Below, piece by piece: positions 20,306-32,885 of a stretch of 64,000 nucleotides of DNA. The stretch covers positions 260,280 through 324,279 of the forward strand of contig JAGFNQ010001612.1 of assembly GCA_024364735.1 (NCBI GenBank), read 5' to 3'. The notes beneath the pieces are model-generated. The model had not been told where the DNA came from, ran no database searches, and was given only the letters and a program-made list of their open reading frames with translations. The stretch's first letter is position 1. Every line of letters begins with the position of its first letter. Position numbers and translations under genes: made by a program. The DNA is from Boesenbergia rotunda. Lineage: Eukaryota; Streptophyta; Magnoliopsida; Zingiberales; Zingiberaceae.

Positions 20306-23001
20306 TGATAAGCACCATTTTATTGATTATTTTCATTGCTAAAATCCATGTTTGACCCATATTTTTATTGCTTAATTCTGATTTTACCCTAGGTTTTGGA
20401 ACTTTATTTTATTTTGGACTTAATTGCAAAATTACATTAAAATGGATTAATTGGCCACTAAATTTTCTGATATATTTTTGTAGGCATGAAAGGATCCTAG
20501 ACCTAGGGCATACTGGGCCAAACCTGAGTCGGATGTGAACCGGATCAAATTATCAAGCCTACGATTAATCCGGGCCGTCCGATTCAAGAGCGGTTAGATC
20601 TGAGCCATCCGGGACGATCTGAAGCAATCCGAGCTAGGGTTAGGGTTGATCAAGCTCTATGATCAAGATCTGAAGGTTTCATCCCCATCAGAGCAAGATC
20701 AGCCGTTGGATCAAGCAAGGAGGGCTCTAGAGCGTCCATTCACAGATAGAGTTGATCTGGACCATCCGTTGCATATCTGGAGGATCCGAGCTACCACAAG
20801 GCAGATCCTGACCCCAGATCATCATCATAAAAGTTTGGCTCAAATCAGACCAAGATCTACCGTTGGATCTCCTCCGATCGATCTGAGCCGTCCATTGATT
20901 CCTATTTAATCAAAAATTGGCAGCAGCTCTCAGCGTCGCGTCTCCGCCGCTGTTCATCTTCTTCTTCCGTTTCTTCTCCATTTCTTAGCTAGTTTTCTTC
21001 ATCAAGGAGGCGCGATCCCTCAATTCATCATCAAAGCAAGGGTTAGGTTAGTATGGAGAGTCTCAGTGAGGTTTCCGATTGAAGATTTGCTCAATAGAGA
21101 AGCTGCGCGAGGTCTCGGCAGTTTCACTGTCCGATTTCATTGAACTCAGCTGTGATCCACTTCCATTGCATCCGAGCTGACCAGAGGGGTTCCCTGGAAG
21201 GTCTCGGTCACTCCCCAATCAAGATCGCAATCCACCACAGCAAGTTTGAAGGATTCGGAAGCTGATTTCAGTTTGAGCAGTGATCTGATCAGATTCGGTA
21301 GCTGAGGCGATTCTCACTGATTTGCGGAGCTTGCGGGTCCGAGGTTCTCCCTTGATTGACGACCAAGGAGCTCTTGAGTTGAGGAATGGTTGAGGAGTAG
21401 CTTAGATAGTTAAATTTCAGTGTTTGTAGCTTAAATTTCATTTCTGCCGTGAGCTCCTGTTTTGTTTCTGAAATTCGACCAGCTGTAGATTTAGTTTTCT
21501 GAGTAGTTGAGCTTAATTAGGTTTTAATTCTTAGATGCTAAGTAGCTTAAGAGCTTGTTTAAGTGACAATTAGATCCAATTTTAAGTAGTTTGCAATTTA
21601 TTCCTTGCGTGCCAAATATAAGCTAGCGTGCCAAGTCATTACTGAAATTTCCACTTTGTTCTTGTTTTCTGAATTTGTGTTTCTGCATTGTAGACTTCAT
21701 TGCTTCGAAAGTACTTTGTTTGGTGAATCAGTGTTCCAGATCTCCTTCTTATTGCATCTATTTCGCATTTGTGTGTGGAGGAATTTCTGCACTTGCTTAT
21801 TTTGCAATTTCAGTTTCGAATCTGATTTTTCCTTTCTTTGCTGCAGTTTGCATTTAATTTGCTAGCCAAATTCAGAAATCAGTCGGTTTATTACTCTTCA
21901 AGCTAGTTTAGAGGAGTGTCCTAGTTAGTCAATCTTGAATTTGCATCCAATTAGTGCTCCATTTCAATGCTGTTCAATGGCTGAATTTCTGCACATTAGT
22001 TCAAATTCTGCATCTTTACTTCCTACACAAACTGTTTCAGATCGAGCTTGCGTGCCAGGGCAATTTCTGCATGTTTAGTGGTAGTTTCATATTTCAGGTG
22101 TCAAGCATACATTGGTGCTGTCAAATTCTACATAAACTTTAGACACATGCCCTGAATTTGGATGATCTGTTTGGGTTCCATGCCATTTGATCGACTGTGA
22201 ATTGCTGCACCTCTCAGCTTACTAATTCTGCAAATTAACTCCATTTCTACAACTCCCAGTTATCAGTTCTTTAGCTGTAGCAGTTGAGTTTCACATTGGA
22301 ATTTTAATACAACTGAAATCAATCATCTTGCTTGGTTTTACTTCCCAATTGCTACTGCATTTCAATTCTGCATGGAGGTTTGTTTTCCTGCATCTCACTT
22401 CTGCAAATTGAAGTAATTCTGAACATAAATTTGGGGTTTCAAATTCTGCTGTACATTCATTTGATTTCGAATCCATTTGTTTTGGAATACTGCAATTCAT
22501 CTGTTGTTTCAAATTTATTTGATTGCATCAATTTGAAAATCTGCAGTTATTGACATCTTGGCAGGTGGTATCAAGTAAGATCATGTTTAGTTTTAATCGA
22601 ATTGCAGCACTGATTTATTCTTTCACTTAGCATCCAGTTGCATTCGAAATCAGACCTGTTTTTCCAAGTATTGGCTAGGTGCTTAAAATGATTAAGGGAT
22701 GCATTGGTTGAATCGTTAAATGTCACCACTTGTTTATTCATGAGCTAAGTTTCCTTGATTTTTATTTCATGCTTGCAACCTCAAAACCCAATCTCATATG
22801 AAACCCAAATTCACAAACGACACCTAAATACAAGCGCGAATCAAATATATCAACTAGCCCCGAGAAAAATACGACCTGTGGCCCCTATATTACATTTTCA
22901 TATTTTGATTGTAAAAAGGGTTTCCAGCATTTCATTGATATTTAAATTTGATGAGCCCATACATTTCGTGACAAATTAATTAGTATATTTTGGGCCTGTC
23001 A
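20306..23001 (+). mobile_element. Solo-LTR-like element, 2.7 kb
   Basis: It starts TGATAAGCACC and ends GGGCCTGTCA, with TG..CA termini and a perfect duplication CCATC (20301-20305 and 23002-23006). There is no internal coding region, no second LTR and no pol, so the simplest reading is a solo LTR left by recombination. A promoter-like stretch (CTATTTAATC near 20905 followed by a C/T-rich leader) supports plus orientation. Its superfamily is unknown; long LTRs of this style occur in Ty3 Tat/Ogre elements, but that is only a suggestion. Confidence 0.7.
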
Positions 23002-23818
23002 CCATCCCTGTTGCACAGCTCCGGTAGTGCCAGAACCGTGGACAGCTTCGGTAGTCCAAAACCGGGGCGTTCTTAAGGTGCCCATCCCTTGGACCCATAC
23101 TTCGGTCCGGTACAAGCCCATACATAAAGTAAAATACTTTTCATGTGACATCATTCATCATTCATTCATAGCATAACCATGTTACATAAAGCATGACTTA
23201 ACACATGCTTGTCCTTTCATTGTTCATTCTTTTGCATAACATCATGATGCCTGTAAGGCATGAGCATTATCTTCATTCATAAACATGGTATGCACCTTCT
23301 TTCATAAGCATGACATGCATCTTTATTCATACAACATGGCATGTATCATTCTTATCATGAACATAAGCATAACATACTTATCATGACATCGTTCTTATCA
23401 TGAACCTAACATAACATACCTATCCTAGCCTCATTCTTATCGTGAACATAACCCTATCATACTTATCATGGCATCATTCATATCATGAACATAAACCTAT
23501 CATACTTATCATGGCATCATTCATATCATAAACATACACAATAACTTAGCATGGTTCTTAACATATCATGAGCATATAACTTAGCATGGTTCTCTACATC
23601 ACCTAAGCATGCATAGGTAGGATTTCCATAACATTCTACCTACCATTCAAATACATGGCCTAAAACATAAACATTCATGATAACCCTATTAAACATGGCA
23701 TTCAATCATAACATAAACATAAAAGCATAAAACATGATGCTTAAACATTAGGGTTATGGTTAACATGATTTCTACCACATGCTTGATCCTATACATCTAA
23801 ATACTTTATGGTAAACAT
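23002..23818. other. AT-rich LTR-like fragment, right part
   Basis: Continues the sequence interrupted at 20305. Imperfect repeats of ATCATTCATATCATGAACAT lie at about 23330-23560. No gene is seen. It ends at the 5' LTR of copia element 2. Confidence 0.6.
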
Positions 23819-25177
23819 TGTTGGTGCAGATTGCACCCAAGTCAAACCTGTATTTTGATATTGGCAAAAGGGTTCAAAAGTTAAGGGTTATTTGTTATCT
23901 AACAATGCTACTTGAGTGTACAGGAAAAAGCCCTAGGACTGCTAGGCCCTGGCGAAGGACTGCCAGAATGGAAAAACCCTAGCGAAGGATTGCTAGGTTC
24001 TGGCGAAGGGCTGCCAGAAGACAAGCCCTAGCGAAGGACTGCTAGGCTGGCGAAGGGCTGCCAGAAGAAAAGACCTAGCGAAGGGTAGCTAGGCACCAAG
24101 CGAAGGGCAGCTTGGTAACTCAAGACCTGACGAAGGACTGCCGGGCAAAAGTCCAACTGGAGGATCCGGCTGGCACCAGGTAAACTCTCCCGAGAGGAGT
24201 AGGTGAGGACGCGTTCTCCTTGAGGGAACATTAGGCGTCGGTTCGACCTAGGGCTCCATTTTGGAGACCAAAGTCAGAACCAAGACAGCTAAGGCTGTAT
24301 AATATATTATGCTATTGTTTTATTGTGTTTTGGACTAACCCTGGATGCAGGACCGAAGGAACGAGTGTCTGCAGCTCAGAGTGCCTCAAAGGAGTGAGGC
24401 AACTGCTGACCAGGGCGCACGAGATGTCCCGGGCGCCCCCATGGTGTTCACAACAACAATTCAACAGTACATAGCCAGGGCGTCCCCGCTGTCCCGGGCG
24501 CCCCCATTGCAAATCAACAGTGTGTTACTGCGCTACACTCACAGGGCGCCCCCGCTGTCCCGGGCGCCCCCACTGACAGCTGCCGAACAGTGTTTCTGCG
24601 AAGCCAAGGAGATGAGGCTTTGACCGTTCAATCCGGGCACCCCGAGTCATCCGGGCGCCCCGGTCAAACCGGATCCCGAGGATAAGGGGATCAGACGGCG
24701 ACCGAGCAGCAACCGGATCAGCTGCCACGTGGGGGGCGCCCCCGTCGACCAGGGCGCCCCCAGGCCCTATATAAAGGGCCCTCGACCCCCTTCCTGAAGG
24801 CACTAATTCCTTCGACAATTCTGCGCTCTTCTGCTTCCACGACACACTCAAGAAAGCTGCCAACTCAAGCCGACGACGTCCCGCTGCTCCGGAACTTCGA
24901 TCTTCACCGGACGTCGATAACAAGAGTTGTATTGAAGTTTACGAAAAGATTTTTATTATTTGTCTTGTAAACTTTTGCGAACTTATAGAATTGCCCGCAG
25001 AAAACGGTCAACGACCGTGGGCCTTGGAGTAGGAGTCGACCCAGGCTCCGAACCAAGTAAACCGGCTGTGTTTGCGTTGTTGTGTTCTCTTTTATTTCCG
25101 CTGCTCACCCGCTCTTTTTAAATCCGAACGAATTGCGACATTCACCCCCCCCCTCTCTCACATTTCTCGATCCAACA
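23819..25177 (+). repeat. 5' LTR of copia element 2
   Basis: 1,359 bp, TGTTGGTGCAGATTGC to GATCCAACA. It holds a hairpin-repeat array at about 23930-24160, then a palindrome array of GGGCGCCCC type (24410-24760), a G-box at 24726, and a TATA box at 24768. R/U5 is nearly the same as in element 1. Confidence 0.95.
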
Positions 25178-25179
25178 AG

Positions 25180-25191
25180 TGGTATCAGAGC
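25180..25191 (+). other. Primer binding site of copia element 2
   Basis: TGGTATCAGAGC two bases after the 5' LTR. Confidence 0.93.
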
Positions 25192-25339
25192 GGGGATTTC
25201 AAACTTGGTGCAACCACCAGTTTGGAATATTTTTTTTCGTATTTTTTTTTTATTTTTTTTATTCTTCTAATCAATTTTTTTATCTCGCACTACTAATCCA
25301 AGACCAAGTCTTGGGACATTTCTTTTGTAAATTTTTTTA

Positions 25340-26998
25340 GTGGAAATGTCTATGCAAGAGGGATACAGCACCGCTAGACCTCCACTCTTTAGTGGAGAAG
25401 ACTTTTCCTACTGGAAAAGTCGCATGGAGGTCCACCTGAAAACTCAGGTGGACATGTGGATCATTATCCAGTCCGGTCTGGAGATCCCACGAAATACAGA
25501 AGGAATTCCACAAAGCTACTGGGAGTGGGACAACACTCTCAAACGCAAAATTGAAGCTGACGCCAAAGCAACTCAGACTCTCCAATGCGGATTAACGAAA
25601 GAGGAGCTGAACCGAGTAGGCCCCTTCAACAGTGCAAAGGAGTTATGGGCTAAACTAATCGAGCTCCACGAAGGAACCTCAGACACGAGGATCAGCAAAA
25701 GGGACCTGCTACTGAACAAGCTCTTCACCATCAAAATGGCAGATAACGAGACAGCAGCCCAGCTCCACGCAAGAATTCAAGAGGTAATGAACGGTCTTCA
25801 TACAATAGGTCACAAGGTTGAAAACCGTGACCTGATAAGGTACGCCCTAAATGCATTCCCTAGAACTACCTTGTGGGCATCTATGGTGGATGCATACAAG
25901 GTCTCTAGGGATCTCTCAAAAATTAAGTTAGATGAGTTATTCTCTGAACTTGAACTGCATGAACAGACTAACTGTAATTTGGTCGAGAAAAGTATAGCTT
26001 TCTTTGCAGGGAAAACAGGAAAGACGACCAAGAAACAAACTCAAGTTGAACTCGAATCTACCTCAGATTCAGAAACAGAAGATCAAGAAGAAGATCAATC
26101 TGAACTGGTCCGGCTAGCTCGAAGCTACTACAAAAAGCTGAAGAACCAAACCAACACACGAAGAATAAGTCGTAGAAAGGACGGACAAGCTGAACCAGCA
26201 ACTGACAAACACAAACCCAACGTAACCTGCTACGAATGCAAGAAGAAGGGCCACTACAAGACTGAGTGTCCAAGTCTAAAGGAGTCCAAAAAGACCAGGA
26301 AGAAGAAGGCACTACAAGCAACCTGGGACGAGTCTTCCTCAGAAGAAGAAGAAGAAGCACCCCAGTCCAATCTTCTAGCCCTGACCGCTTCGAGTCAAAT
26401 CGAGACTGACTCAGACTCAGACCAGGACGACGGCAAGCTGACCATCTCCGACAACGGCGAAATAAGGGTAACGGGTTTTTCGAAATTACAGTTGAATTCG
26501 CTTATTTCCTATCTATCCCGAGATTTGGCGAAAGCCAAACTCCGAATCGAATCCCTCCGACAGGAAGTAAAACTCCTGAAAGAGGGAGCTGATTCTGAGT
26601 CCTTAACTGAGAAAATTCAGGAAAGAACCCCTGATCAAGTTGAAAAACTTGAATCAGAGAATTCCTCCCTGAAAACTCAAGTCAAGGACTTAAGAACAGC
26701 ATTAGAACGATTCACTTCTGGTTCCAAGAATCTTGATCTGATTCTGGGAAAACAGAAGTCCGTTCTAAACCGATCCGGACTTGGCTATAGAACCAAATCT
26801 CGGCAAAGATCTTATTTTGCTGTACTGAACCAGTCAAGACCTAAGGTTCAGGCATGGGTGCTAAAACTGTGCCTGACTAAACCAACTGGTTCAAATCAAT
26901 TTTGGATCCCTAAGGACAAGATTCACATCTTGCCTAACCCATACAGAGACTTTAGTCCAGGGGGAGCCAAAATCAAAACAATTTTTATAATTAAATAA
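25340..26998 (+). CDS. Copia (Sirevirus-type) Gag
   Basis: Open frame of 552 codons; the start could be Met at 25340 or 25346. Order: N-terminal gag domain (FSYWKSRMEVHLKTQVDMW), helical capsid region (RISKRDLLLNKLFTIKMAD), acidic stretches (SSSEEEEEAP), one zinc knuckle CYECKKKGHYKTEC at about 26230-26271, a predicted coiled coil (LESENSSLKTQVKDLRTALE) and the motif SGLGY shared with element 3. The frame ends just before the pol spacer. It would form the particle that packages element RNA and could in principle also serve elements 1 and 3. Confidence 0.9.
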   Translation: MEMSMQEGYSTARPPLFSGEDFSYWKSRMEVHLKTQVDMWIIIQSGLEIPRNTEGIPQSYWEWDNTLKRKIEADAKATQTLQCGLTKEELNRVGPFNSAKELWAKLIELHEGTSDTRISKRDLLLNKLFTIKMADNETAAQLHARIQEVMNGLHTIGHKVENRDLIRYALNAFPRTTLWASMVDAYKVSRDLSKIKLDELFSELELHEQTNCNLVEKSIAFFAGKTGKTTKKQTQVELESTSDSETEDQEEDQSELVRLARSYYKKLKNQTNTRRISRRKDGQAEPATDKHKPNVTCYECKKKGHYKTECPSLKESKKTRKKKALQATWDESSSEEEEEAPQSNLLALTASSQIETDSDSDQDDGKLTISDNGEIRVTGFSKLQLNSLISYLSRDLAKAKLRIESLRQEVKLLKEGADSESLTEKIQERTPDQVEKLESENSSLKTQVKDLRTALERFTSGSKNLDLILGKQKSVLNRSGLGYRTKSRQRSYFAVLNQSRPKVQAWVLKLCLTKPTGSNQFWIPKDKIHILPNPYRDFSPGGAKIKTIFIIK

Positions 26999-27735
26999 TT
27001 TTTTTTGATTGATTGCTTGTTTATTTAATTTTTTTTTAAATTGCCATGCTTAGAATTAGGAATACTTAGATTTAAGGACTAAATTACTTGAAACTTGAAA
27101 ACATAGCACTGGGAGGAGGTGAGATGATAGTACGTTGGGGAAACCAACTCTAATAAGATCAAGTCTACTTGGTCTCTTTAGACTGGTGAAACCAGCCGAA
27201 GCTACCGATCCAAGACCCAAGCTAGTTAGACCAGAAAATGACCTAAGTTAATTTGAAAATGAAATTTCATTAAAAGGCTTTGTCAAGGAAAGGGTGGATG
27301 ATCCCATAAGGCTACGGCCAAAGAAGGCCTAGTGCCTCGCCAAGACCTGGAAGCCAATTTCTGAAATTCAAATTCAAATTATCTTTTGTCAAATTCGAAT
27401 CTAACTCAAATTTCAAATAATTATAGATTCTAATCTGTTTTCAAAACCTCTATTTCTTAAAACCTATTTCTTTTTCAAAAATCACTTAATCTATTTTTCA
27501 AAATTTCTAAACTTATTTGTTTAAAAATCTGTTTCCAAAAGTAAATAACTTTTCGAAAATAAATTGAAATTCCTTTTCAAAACTAATTTCTACCCTCAAA
27601 CCTGTCTCACAAAAACCTTAAGGTTAACGTGTTTGAAAACCCTAGACTGGGGTGAGACAGACTAGGAAGTGAAACTCAATTTAAGCTATCTCTAACTCAA
27701 TTGGATCCAAATCACCGAAAATCCTTTATGTGTAG
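26999..27735 (+). other. Gag-pol spacer of copia element 2
   Basis: Noncoding; 27110-27440 is shared with element 1. A TAG at 27733-27735 lies in frame just before the protease reading frame, so pol is not a simple fusion with Gag in this copy. Confidence 0.7.
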
Positions 27736-30535
27736 GAACATAAAGATTTGGACCAATGGATGTTAGATAGCGGATGCTCCAGACACATGACTGGAGACAA
27801 ATTGAAGTTCACCAAACTCAAGTTCAAAAACCTGGGCTCAGTGGCATTTGGAAATAATGCTACACTCAAGGTAATTGGGTCAGGTAATATTGAACTTAAA
27901 TCCAATTTCATTATTAAGAAAGTTCTATTGGTTGAAGACTTTAGTTTTAACCTACTTAGCATAAGTCAGTTATGTGACTCTGGTTATTTAGTTACCTTCA
28001 ACAATTCTAACTGCCTGATTAGAAATGCACAAGACTCAGAAATCATGCTTAAGGGCACTAGGAAAAATAATGTATATACTATAAATCTGCCCCTTATACC
28101 CAAATGCATGTTAACACAGTTTAGAACAATCAAACTCTGGCATAGGAGATTGGGTCATACCAATCTAAGAACTATTTCAAAAATTACCCAACTTGGCTTA
28201 ATCAAAGGTGTCCCCAAAATTAAGAATAATGAAACCCTAATATGTGAATCTTGTAATCAAGGCAAACAAACCAAGTCTAGTCACAAATTGATCCAATCTG
28301 ATCAAACCCAAACCACACTTGAGCTCCTACACCTTGACCTATTTGATTCACATGGAGCCAAGTCACTAAGTGGAAACCGATACTGCTTAGTGATAATTGA
28401 TGACTACTCTAGGTTCACCTGGGTTAGGTTTCTAAAGACCAAAGATGAAACCCTGAAATTATTTAACAACTTTTGTAAATTGATTGAAAATCAAAATGAT
28501 ACAAAATCAAAAGAATTAGGTCTGACCACGGGGGAGAATTCGAGAATCAAAGATTCGAAGAATTCTGCAATGTAAACGGATATAAACACGAATTTTCGTG
28601 TCCTAGAACCCCCCAACAAAATGGCATAGTAGAAAGGAAGAATAGAACCCTACAGGAAGCTGCTAGGGCTATGCTCAATGAATTTAACCTACCTAACCAC
28701 TATTGGGCAGAAGCAATTAGCACAGCTTGCTATATCCAAAATAGGACTCTACCTAATAAAAGATTAAATAAAACACCCTATGAACTTACTACCATAGACT
28801 TCCAAACCTACACTATCTTAGAGTCTTTGGATGCAAAGTCCATATTCTTAATACCAAAGACTATCTTGGAAAATTCCAAGCCAAGTCAAACCCAGGTATC
28901 TTTTTAGGGTACTCTACAACAAGTAGAGCTTATAGAGTCTACAACAAAATAACTAAGAAAATTGAAGAAACAACCAACTTAATATTTGATGAAGAAACTA
29001 ACCCAAAATCTGATGATTCTGACTTAGCTTCACCAAATACTGATCAAGAAGATAACTTTGAAACCCTAACTGAACCTTTAATGACTTAACAAATGAACCA
29101 ACTTCTGAATCAGTTGAACCAACCAATGAACTCAGAATTGAACCTATTGGACCAGCTGGACCTGAAGCTGAGCCAAGTACTAGAAAAAATAAGAAACCCA
29201 GACTCAGTCACCCAATTGACCAAATTGTAGGTGATCCAACCTTAGGAGTCAGAACTAGAGCTTCCTGTAGAAATCTTAGTCAAATAGCCATGATTTCAAA
29301 GATTGAACCTAAGACTATTGAGGATGCCCTACCTGATCCTGACTGGATCTTAGCCATGCAAGAAGAGCTAGCCCAATTTGAGAGAAACCAAGTCTGGGAA
29401 TTAGTTCCTAAACCTAAAAGCAAATCCGTAATTGACACTAAGTGGGTATTTAGGAATAAGTTAAACGATCAAGGTGAAATAGTCCGAAATAAAAGCCCGC
29501 TTAGTAGCTAAGGGATTCAACCAAGTAGAAGGGTTGGATTATGATGAAACCTACGCCCCTGTAGCTAGACTTGAGTCTATTAGGATGTTACTAGCCTTTG
29601 CATCCCATAAAGGATTTAAATTATACCAAATGGATGTAAAGTCAGANACAATAATGGAAAATGAGTTTGAAATGAGTTTAGTTGGGGAACTCAACTTTTT
29701 TCTAGGGTTACAAATCAAACAAACTAAGGATGGAAATTATGTACATCAATCTAAATATGCTAAAGAACTAATTAAGAAATTTAAAATGGATAACTCTAAA
29801 AGTATAAGTACCCCAATGGCCACAAATGTGAAAATAGATAATGACCCTGATGGCAAATCAGTAGATCTAAAACTTTATAGAAGTATGATAGGAAGTCTAC
29901 TATACCTTACAGCCAGCAGACCTGATATACTTTTTTCAGTAGGAATGTGCGCTAGGTACCAAACCTGTGCTAAGGAGACTCACCTAGCAGCCCTAAAACG
30001 AATTTTAAGATACATTAAGGGCACCCTAAATGTAGGGATTTGGTACCCTAGGACTTCATCTTTTAAGTTGTCAGGATACTCTGATTCTGACTATGCTGGT
30101 TGTAAATTAGATAGAAAAAGTACAAGTGGAAGTTGTCAACTTTTAGGAAACAGCTTAGTAAGTTGGTGCAGTAGGAAGCAACACTGTGTTGCTCTATCCA
30201 CAACTGAAGCTGAATATGTAGCCTTAGGAGAGTGTGTAGCTCAACTCCTATGGATGATGCACACTCTTAAAGACTTTCAGCTAGACTACAATCAGACCCA
30301 AGTCAATATTGACAATATTAGCTCAATTAACTTAACCAAAAACCCAATACAACATTCAAGAACCAAACACATAGAAGTAAAACATCACTTTGTAAGAGAT
30401 CATGTAGCTAGGGGTGAAATAGTCCTTAAGCATGTAGACTCCAAATCTAACCTAGCTGACATATTCACTAAACCCCTACCTGAATCTGAGTTTAGCTCAC
30501 TAAGAAGGCAGCTAGGATTATGTTTAATAGAGTAG
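27736..30535 (+). pseudogene. Copia pol (protease, integrase, RT, RNase H), frameshifted and with RT core deleted
   Basis: Protease motif DSGCSRHMTG lies at about 27766-27795. The integrase HHCC zinc region follows (LWHRRLGHTN ... CESCNQGKQ, 28135-28270), then the start of its DDE core (IIDDYSRFTWVRF). Shifts occur near 28515 and 28800 and again near 29495. The RT N-terminus (29290-29511) runs to QMDVKS at 29640, then the N at 29647, then ENEFEMSLVGELNFFLGLQI. The piece between, which includes the catalytic YVDD motif, is missing. The remainder, 29660-30535, carries the RT thumb and RNase H (VALSTTEAEYVALGE) and ends with its stop. This copy cannot encode active pol. Confidence 0.9.
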
Positions 30536-31504
30536 AATATTTTTTTTGCTTCTGCTTTAATTGAAAATGTCTTAATTGATTTTTTGCTAAAAATGTTTTA
30601 CTTTGATTTTAAATTTTTTTTTCGTCTTTTCTTAGTTTTATTTTCAAAATTACCCCCTTCAAAATTAGGGTTTTTTTTCGAAATGGACTTAGCCTAGGCT
30701 CTAACCCTAGAACTGCATGCACCTATAGCTCTAGAAGCCAGCATCTCACAAGCACCTTAGGGTACTTTGAATGATAACCTAGAAAGGGTTGAGATGCTTA
30801 GGTCTTTGCCTTAACTCAAGATGCTTTAAGTCAGTGCATCTGCAGTAGTTGGGGCACTAAATACAAACTGAACAGCAATCAAGTTAAGTATCAAGTTTAG
30901 ACAATCTAACTTGAACAATGCACTTAACTTGACTAACCCTAGCAAAAGCTACTGTTTATAACAGTTAGTAAGTAGCTAATAGGGTTAGACAGGTCCCTAA
31001 AGATTTAACCAGACTTAGATACCAGCTCGGTTCAGTACAGTAAATACTTTATTTATTTATTGCAAATATTGTATTTTTTTGCATTTTTTGATATATGTCA
31101 AAGGGGGAGAGTTGGAAAGGAAATAGGGACAGGGAACAAAAATGTTTTCCTTGGAAAGCTTAATTGATTTTCCAAAAAACAAAAGTTTTTTTTGCTCTGA
31201 TCCTTGGAAAGCTTAATTGATTTTCATAAAATATGCTCTGAATTGCATATTTAAAAACTCAAAATTTAGAAAGTTTAGAAACCAAAAAAGTCTAAGTTTA
31301 GAAAGTTTTCCTAAAAACTCAAAATTTGCTAAAGTATGAAAACTTCTTCAAACTTAGAACATTTTTTATTGTCTAAGTATTTAAACTTAAAACCACCTAC
31401 TTTTGAAAAACCTAGGGGGAGATTTCTTCCAGGGGGAGAAAATCTAACTTAGGATTTCAATTTCAGCATTTTTTCCTTAATCTTTTGAACTAGGTTGCCA
31501 TATA
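30536..31504 (+). other. Noncoding 3' interior of copia element 2
   Basis: About 1 kb between the pol stop and the polypurine tract, with extra AGGGGGAG tracts at about 31098, 31413 and 31431. No env-like ORF is recognisable. Confidence 0.75.
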
Positions 31505-31520
31505 TCAAAAAGGGGGAGAT
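31505..31520 (+). other. Polypurine tract of copia element 2
   Basis: AAAAAGGGGGAGAT abutting the 3' LTR. Confidence 0.9.
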
Positions 31521-32881
31521 TGTTGGTGCAGATTGCACCCAAGTCAAACCTGTATTTTGATATTGGCAAAAGGGTTCAAAAGTTAAGGGTTATTTGTTAT
31601 CTAACAATGCTACTTGAGTGTACAGGAAAAGCCCTAGCGAAGGACTGCTAGGCCCTGGCGAAGGACTACCAGAATGGAAAAACCCTAGCGAAGGATTGCT
31701 AGGTCCTGGCGAAGGGCTGCCAGAAGACAAGCCCTAGCGAAGGACTGCTAGGCTGGCGAAGGGCTGCCAGAAGAAAAGACCTAGCGAAGGGTAGCTAGGC
31801 ACCAAGCGAAGGGCAGCTTGGTAACTCAAGACCTGGCGAAGGACTGCCGGGCAAAAGTCCAACTGGAGGATCCGGATGGCACCAGGTAAACTCTCCCAAG
31901 AGGAGTAGGTGAGGACGCGTTCTCCTTGAGGGAACATTAGGCGTCGGTTCGACCTAGGGCTCCATTTTGGAGACCAAAGTCAGAACCAAGACAGCTAAGG
32001 CTGTATAATATATTATGCTATTGTTTTATTGTGTTTTGGACTAACCCTGGATGCAGGACCGAAGGAACGAGTGTCTGCAGCTCAGAGTGCCTCAAAGGAG
32101 TGAGGCAACTGCTGACCAGGGCGCCCGAGATGTCCCGGGTGCCCCCATGGTGTTCACAACAACAATTCAACAGTACATAGCCAGGGCACCCCCGCTGTCC
32201 CGGGCGCCCCCATTGCAAATCAACAGTGTGTTACAGCGCTACACTCACAGGGCGCCCCCGCTGTCCCGGGCGCCCCCACTGACAGCTGCCGAACAGCGTT
32301 TCTGCGAAGCCAAGGAGATGAGGCTTTGACCGTTCAATCCAGGCACCCCGAGTCATCCGGGCGCCCCGGTCAAACCGGATCCCGAGGATAAGGGGATCAG
32401 ACGGCGACCGAGCAGCAACCGGATCATCTGCCACGTGGGGGGCGCCCCCGTCGACCAGGGCGCCCCCAGGCCCTATATAAAGGGCCCTCGACCCCCTTCC
32501 TAAAGGCACGAATTCCTTCGACAATTCTGCGCTCTTCTGCTTCCACGACACACTCAAGAAAGCTGCCAACTCAAGCCGACGACGTCCCGCTGCTCCGGAA
32601 CTTCGATCTTCACCGGACGTCGGTAACAAGAGTTGTATTTAAGTTTACGAAAAGATTTTTATTATTTGTCTTGTAAACTTTTACGAACTTATAGAATTGC
32701 CCGCAGAAAACGGTCAACGACCGTGGGCCTTGGAGTAGGAGTCGACCCAGGCTCCGAACCAAGTAAACCGGCTGTGTTTGCGTTGTTGTGTTCTCTTTTA
32801 TTTCCGCTGCTCACCCGCTCTTTTTAAATCCGAACGAATTGCGACATTCACCCCCCCTCTCTCGCATTTCTCGATCCAACA
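31521..32881 (+). repeat. 3' LTR of copia element 2
   Basis: 1,361 bp, nearly identical to the 5' LTR, with TATA at 32474. Its end directly abuts the zinc-knuckle codons of an opposite-strand copia gag. Confidence 0.95.
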
Positions 32882-32885
32882 AAAC

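Larger units (their letters stand above)
23819..32881 (+). mobile_element. Copia element 2: Sirevirus-like with gag and broken pol
   Basis: 9,063 bp with two nearly identical LTRs (23819-25177 and 31521-32881), a Met-tRNA primer site, gag, pol in several frames, and a polypurine tract. The LTR similarity implies recent origin, yet the flanks do not match: AACAT on the left, AAACC on the right. A single N interrupts RT at 29647. Either it is a recombinant of two insertions or part of an assembly collapse. Confidence 0.92.

Noticed and set aside
24525..24923. 132-codon minus ORF (also 32231-32629)
   Set aside because: Antisense through the GGGCGCCC palindrome array of an LTR; present twice because LTRs are duplicated.
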